The translations under genes were made by a program, and so were the position numbers. A DNA stretch of 64,000 nucleotides from Algibacter sp. L3A6 (lineage in GTDB: Bacteria > Bacteroidota > Bacteroidia > Flavobacteriales > Flavobacteriaceae), in assembly GCF_009796825.1 (NCBI RefSeq), contig NZ_CP047030.1, positions 2,751,001-2,815,000 on the forward strand. The letters run 5' to 3'. This document shows positions 62,266 through 64,000 of the stretch, piece by piece (the stretch's first letter is position 1; each line of letters begins with the position of its first letter). Below the pieces are notes generated by a model. The model saw nothing but the letters and a program-made list of their open reading frames with translations, made no database searches and was not told the DNA's origin.

Positions 62266-62294
62266 AAACACAGTATAATTAAAAAGACAGTATA
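62251..62294 (+). repeat. 17-bp tandem repeat at the TerB-like stop codon
   Basis: ACACAGTATAATTAAAA twice (62251-62267, 62268-62284), then a degenerate third start (AGACAGTATA, 62285-62294). The first copy contains the last codons and the stop. Looks like slippage. Confidence 0.85.
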
Positions 62295-62385
62295 CTTTAT
62301 AAAATAACATCCTATCACTCATTCTTTTTTCCTTTAAGGAAAAGCTATTAAGTGTTAATTTTAGTTGAAAAGTATAGGATTATAG

Positions 62386-62415
62386 AAAAGCTAAAGATTT
62401 AATTCTTTAGCTTTT
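62386..62415 (-). terminator. Terminator at the end of uvrB
   Basis: AAAAGCTAAAGA (62386-62397), loop TTTAAT, complement to 62415. On the reverse strand it overlaps the last codons of uvrB and ends with TTTT. Confidence 0.7.
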
Positions 62416-64000
62416 CTAGTTTATCTTGAGATGCTTTAATTTCGTCACGTAGTTTAGCTGCAACTAAAAAGTCTAATGCTTTTGCAGCTTCTTCCATAAG
62501 TTTGCGTTTCTCTCTAATTTTCTTTTCTAATTCACCTTTGGTTAAATACTCACTCTCTGGCTCAGCGGCTTTAGCAGCTTCTAGCTCATAACTGTAAGTA
62601 CTTACCGAATTTTTGGTTAATACATTATCTAAACTTTTGTTTAGTGCTGTTGGTGTGATGTTGAATTTGGTATTGTAGGCAATTTGTTTCTCACGACGGT
62701 AATCGGTTTCGTCCATCGTTTTCTGCATACTTTTAGTGATTTTATCTGCATACATTATGGCTCTTCCGTTAAGGTTTCTAGCGGCACGACCAACGGTTTG
62801 CGTTAAAGATCTTGCCGAACGCAAGAAGCCTTCTTTATCGGCATCTAAAATAGCGACTAGAGATACTTCTGGTAAATCTAAACCTTCACGAAGTAAGTTT
62901 ACACCAACCAAAACATCAAATAAGCCTTTACGTAAATCTTGCATAATTTCAACACGCTCCAAAGTATCAACATCACTATGGATGTAACGACAACGTATTT
63001 GAATACGGTCTAAATATTTGGTTAACTCCTCTGCCATACGTTTGGTAAGTGTGGTAACCAAAGTACGCTCATCTTTTTCTACACGTATTTGTATTTCTTC
63101 AATTAAATCATCAATTTGATTTAAACTTGGTCTAATTTCAATAATAGGGTCTAAAAGTCCGGTAGGTCTAATAACTTGCTCTACATAAACACCATCGGTT
63201 TTCTGTAATTCGTAATCGGCTGGTGTGGCACTTACGTATATTACTTGGTTTTGTATGGCTTCAAACTCTTCAAATTTTAAAGGTCTGTTGTCCATAGCGG
63301 CAGGTAATCTAAAGCCGTATTCTACTAAATTTTCTTTTCGACTTCTATCACCACCATACATGGCGTGAACTTGAGAAACGGTAACGTGACTTTCGTCTAC
63401 AACCATTAAATAATCGTCTGGAAAATAATCGAGTAAACAGAAAGGTCGTGTTCCTGGCTGTCTGCGGTCTAAATAGCGCGAATAGTTTTCAATACCAGAA
63501 CAGTAGCCTAATTCGCGTATCATTTCTAAATCGAATTCTGTGCGTTCTTTTAGACGTTTGGCTTCAAGATGTTTGCCTATTTCTTTAAAATAATCGTGCT
63601 GCTTAACTAAATCATCCTGAATTTCCGAAATGGCATTTTGCAAAACATCGGGAGATGTTACAAACATGTTTGCAGGATAAATAGTTATTTGTTCGTATTT
63701 TTCAACAATTTCATTAGTTTGAATATTGAAAGACTCGATTTCTTCAATCTCATCTCCAAAAAAGTGTATTCTAAAAGCATCATCCGCATAACTCGGAAAA
63801 ATATCGACAGTATCACCTTTTATTCTGAAATTTCCATGTCTAAAATCGGCTTCGGTTCTAGAATATAAACTTTGTACTAGGGTATGAAGGAGTTTGGTTC
63901 GTGAAATTTCTTGATCTTGCTTTAATGAAATTACGTTTTTCTGAAATTCGACAGGGTTTCCAATACCGTAAATACAAGATACCGATGCAATAACAATAAC
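62399..64000 (-). CDS. uvrB: UvrABC excinuclease subunit B (3' part, runs off the right edge)
   Basis: The frame is open from the stop at 62399 to the right edge, so the start lies outside; the internal Met at 63667 is not the start because the reading continues upstream with UvrB sequence (ASVSCIYGIGNPVEFQ, RIHFFGDEIEEIESF). Helicase motifs follow: MVVDESH, YVSATPADYEL, VGVNLLREGLDLPEVSLVAILDADKEG, then TQTVGRAARN. The C-terminus has the UVR domain (LRDEIKASQDKLEKL). UvrB loads at DNA lesions with UvrA and positions UvrC for incision. Confidence 0.97.
   Translation of the reverse strand, partial: VIVIASVSCIYGIGNPVEFQKNVISLKQDQEISRTKLLHTLVQSLYSRTEADFRHGNFRIKGDTVDIFPSYADDAFRIHFFGDEIEEIESFNIQTNEIVEKYEQITIYPANMFVTSPDVLQNAISEIQDDLVKQHDYFKEIGKHLEAKRLKERTEFDLEMIRELGYCSGIENYSRYLDRRQPGTRPFCLLDYFPDDYLMVVDESHVTVSQVHAMYGGDRSRKENLVEYGFRLPAAMDNRPLKFEEFEAIQNQVIYVSATPADYELQKTDGVYVEQVIRPTGLLDPIIEIRPSLNQIDDLIEEIQIRVEKDERTLVTTLTKRMAEELTKYLDRIQIRCRYIHSDVDTLERVEIMQDLRKGLFDVLVGVNLLREGLDLPEVSLVAILDADKEGFLRSARSLTQTVGRAARNLNGRAIMYADKITKSMQKTMDETDYRREKQIAYNTKFNITPTALNKSLDNVLTKNSVSTYSYELEAAKAAEPESEYLTKGELEKKIREKRKLMEEAAKALDFLVAAKLRDEIKASQDKLEKLKN

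Noticed and set aside
48599..64000. Search for phage, integrase, insertion sequence or defence genes in the right part
   Set aside because: All genes there are ordinary chromosomal types; no transposase, integrase or target duplications were seen.

Overview
The window reads as a marine Bacteroidota genome, most likely family Flavobacteriaceae. The evidence is AT-rich DNA, two SusC-type receptors with a SusD partner, a C-terminal type IX secretion (T9SS) sorting domain, TAnnTTTG-type promoters in front of tRNA genes, and small protein families such as DUF4197. I cannot name the species.

Positions 1 to about 48,550 hold a large polysaccharide utilisation locus (PUL). On the left a SusC-type receptor gene runs leftward off the edge. 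A divergent control region (3104-3599) separates it from about 25 rightward genes in four likely transcription units: (1) 3600-6564: GH88, a nucleoside-hydrolase-like protein and an alpha/beta hydrolase; (2) 6808-31666, perhaps to 32716: two GH29 fucosidases, a GH43-like propeller, an inner-membrane sugar porter, esterases, three sulfatases, three heparinase II/III-like lyases, a divergent GH97, a beta-helix/PDZ protein and an SGNH esterase; (3) 33208-44013: SusC, SusD, two surface lipoproteins and a T9SS-secreted beta-helix protein with binding modules; (4) 44273-48549: two more heparinase II/III-like lyases. Together they suggest surface capture, lyase cleavage of a uronic-acid backbone, removal of sulfate, acyl and fucose groups, GH88 removal of the unsaturated uronate, and import by the MFS porter. 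The likely target (inference) is a sulfated, acylated, fucose- and uronic-acid-containing polysaccharide of algal or animal origin.

The most interesting signal is regulatory. Five sites, upstream of both SusC genes, the GH88 gene, the first GH29 gene and the fourth unit, each hold two copies of an AT-rich motif (about NATAATTTATAYT) spaced exactly 21 bp apart. Two of them lie exactly 83 bp before their start codons. This looks like the operator of one AraC-type regulator, possibly a hybrid two-component system, whose gene is not in the window. Other oddities are a GH97 without the usual catalytic acids, a lyase paralogue lacking active-site histidines, an SGNH esterase carrying the C-terminal domain of the neighbouring fucosidase, and a sulfatase gene bracketed by a 30-bp direct repeat.

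From 48,600 to the end the window is ordinary chromosome: a small hypothetical, DUF4197, a thioredoxin-like protein, a lipoprotein, an OmpA-family protein, purU, a fused acyl-CoA mutase (icmF), two identical tRNA-Lys genes, shikimate kinase, a phosphoribosyltransferase, an S4 protein, an FKBP-like lipoprotein, DUF1456, a TerB-like protein and the 3' part of uvrB running off the right edge.
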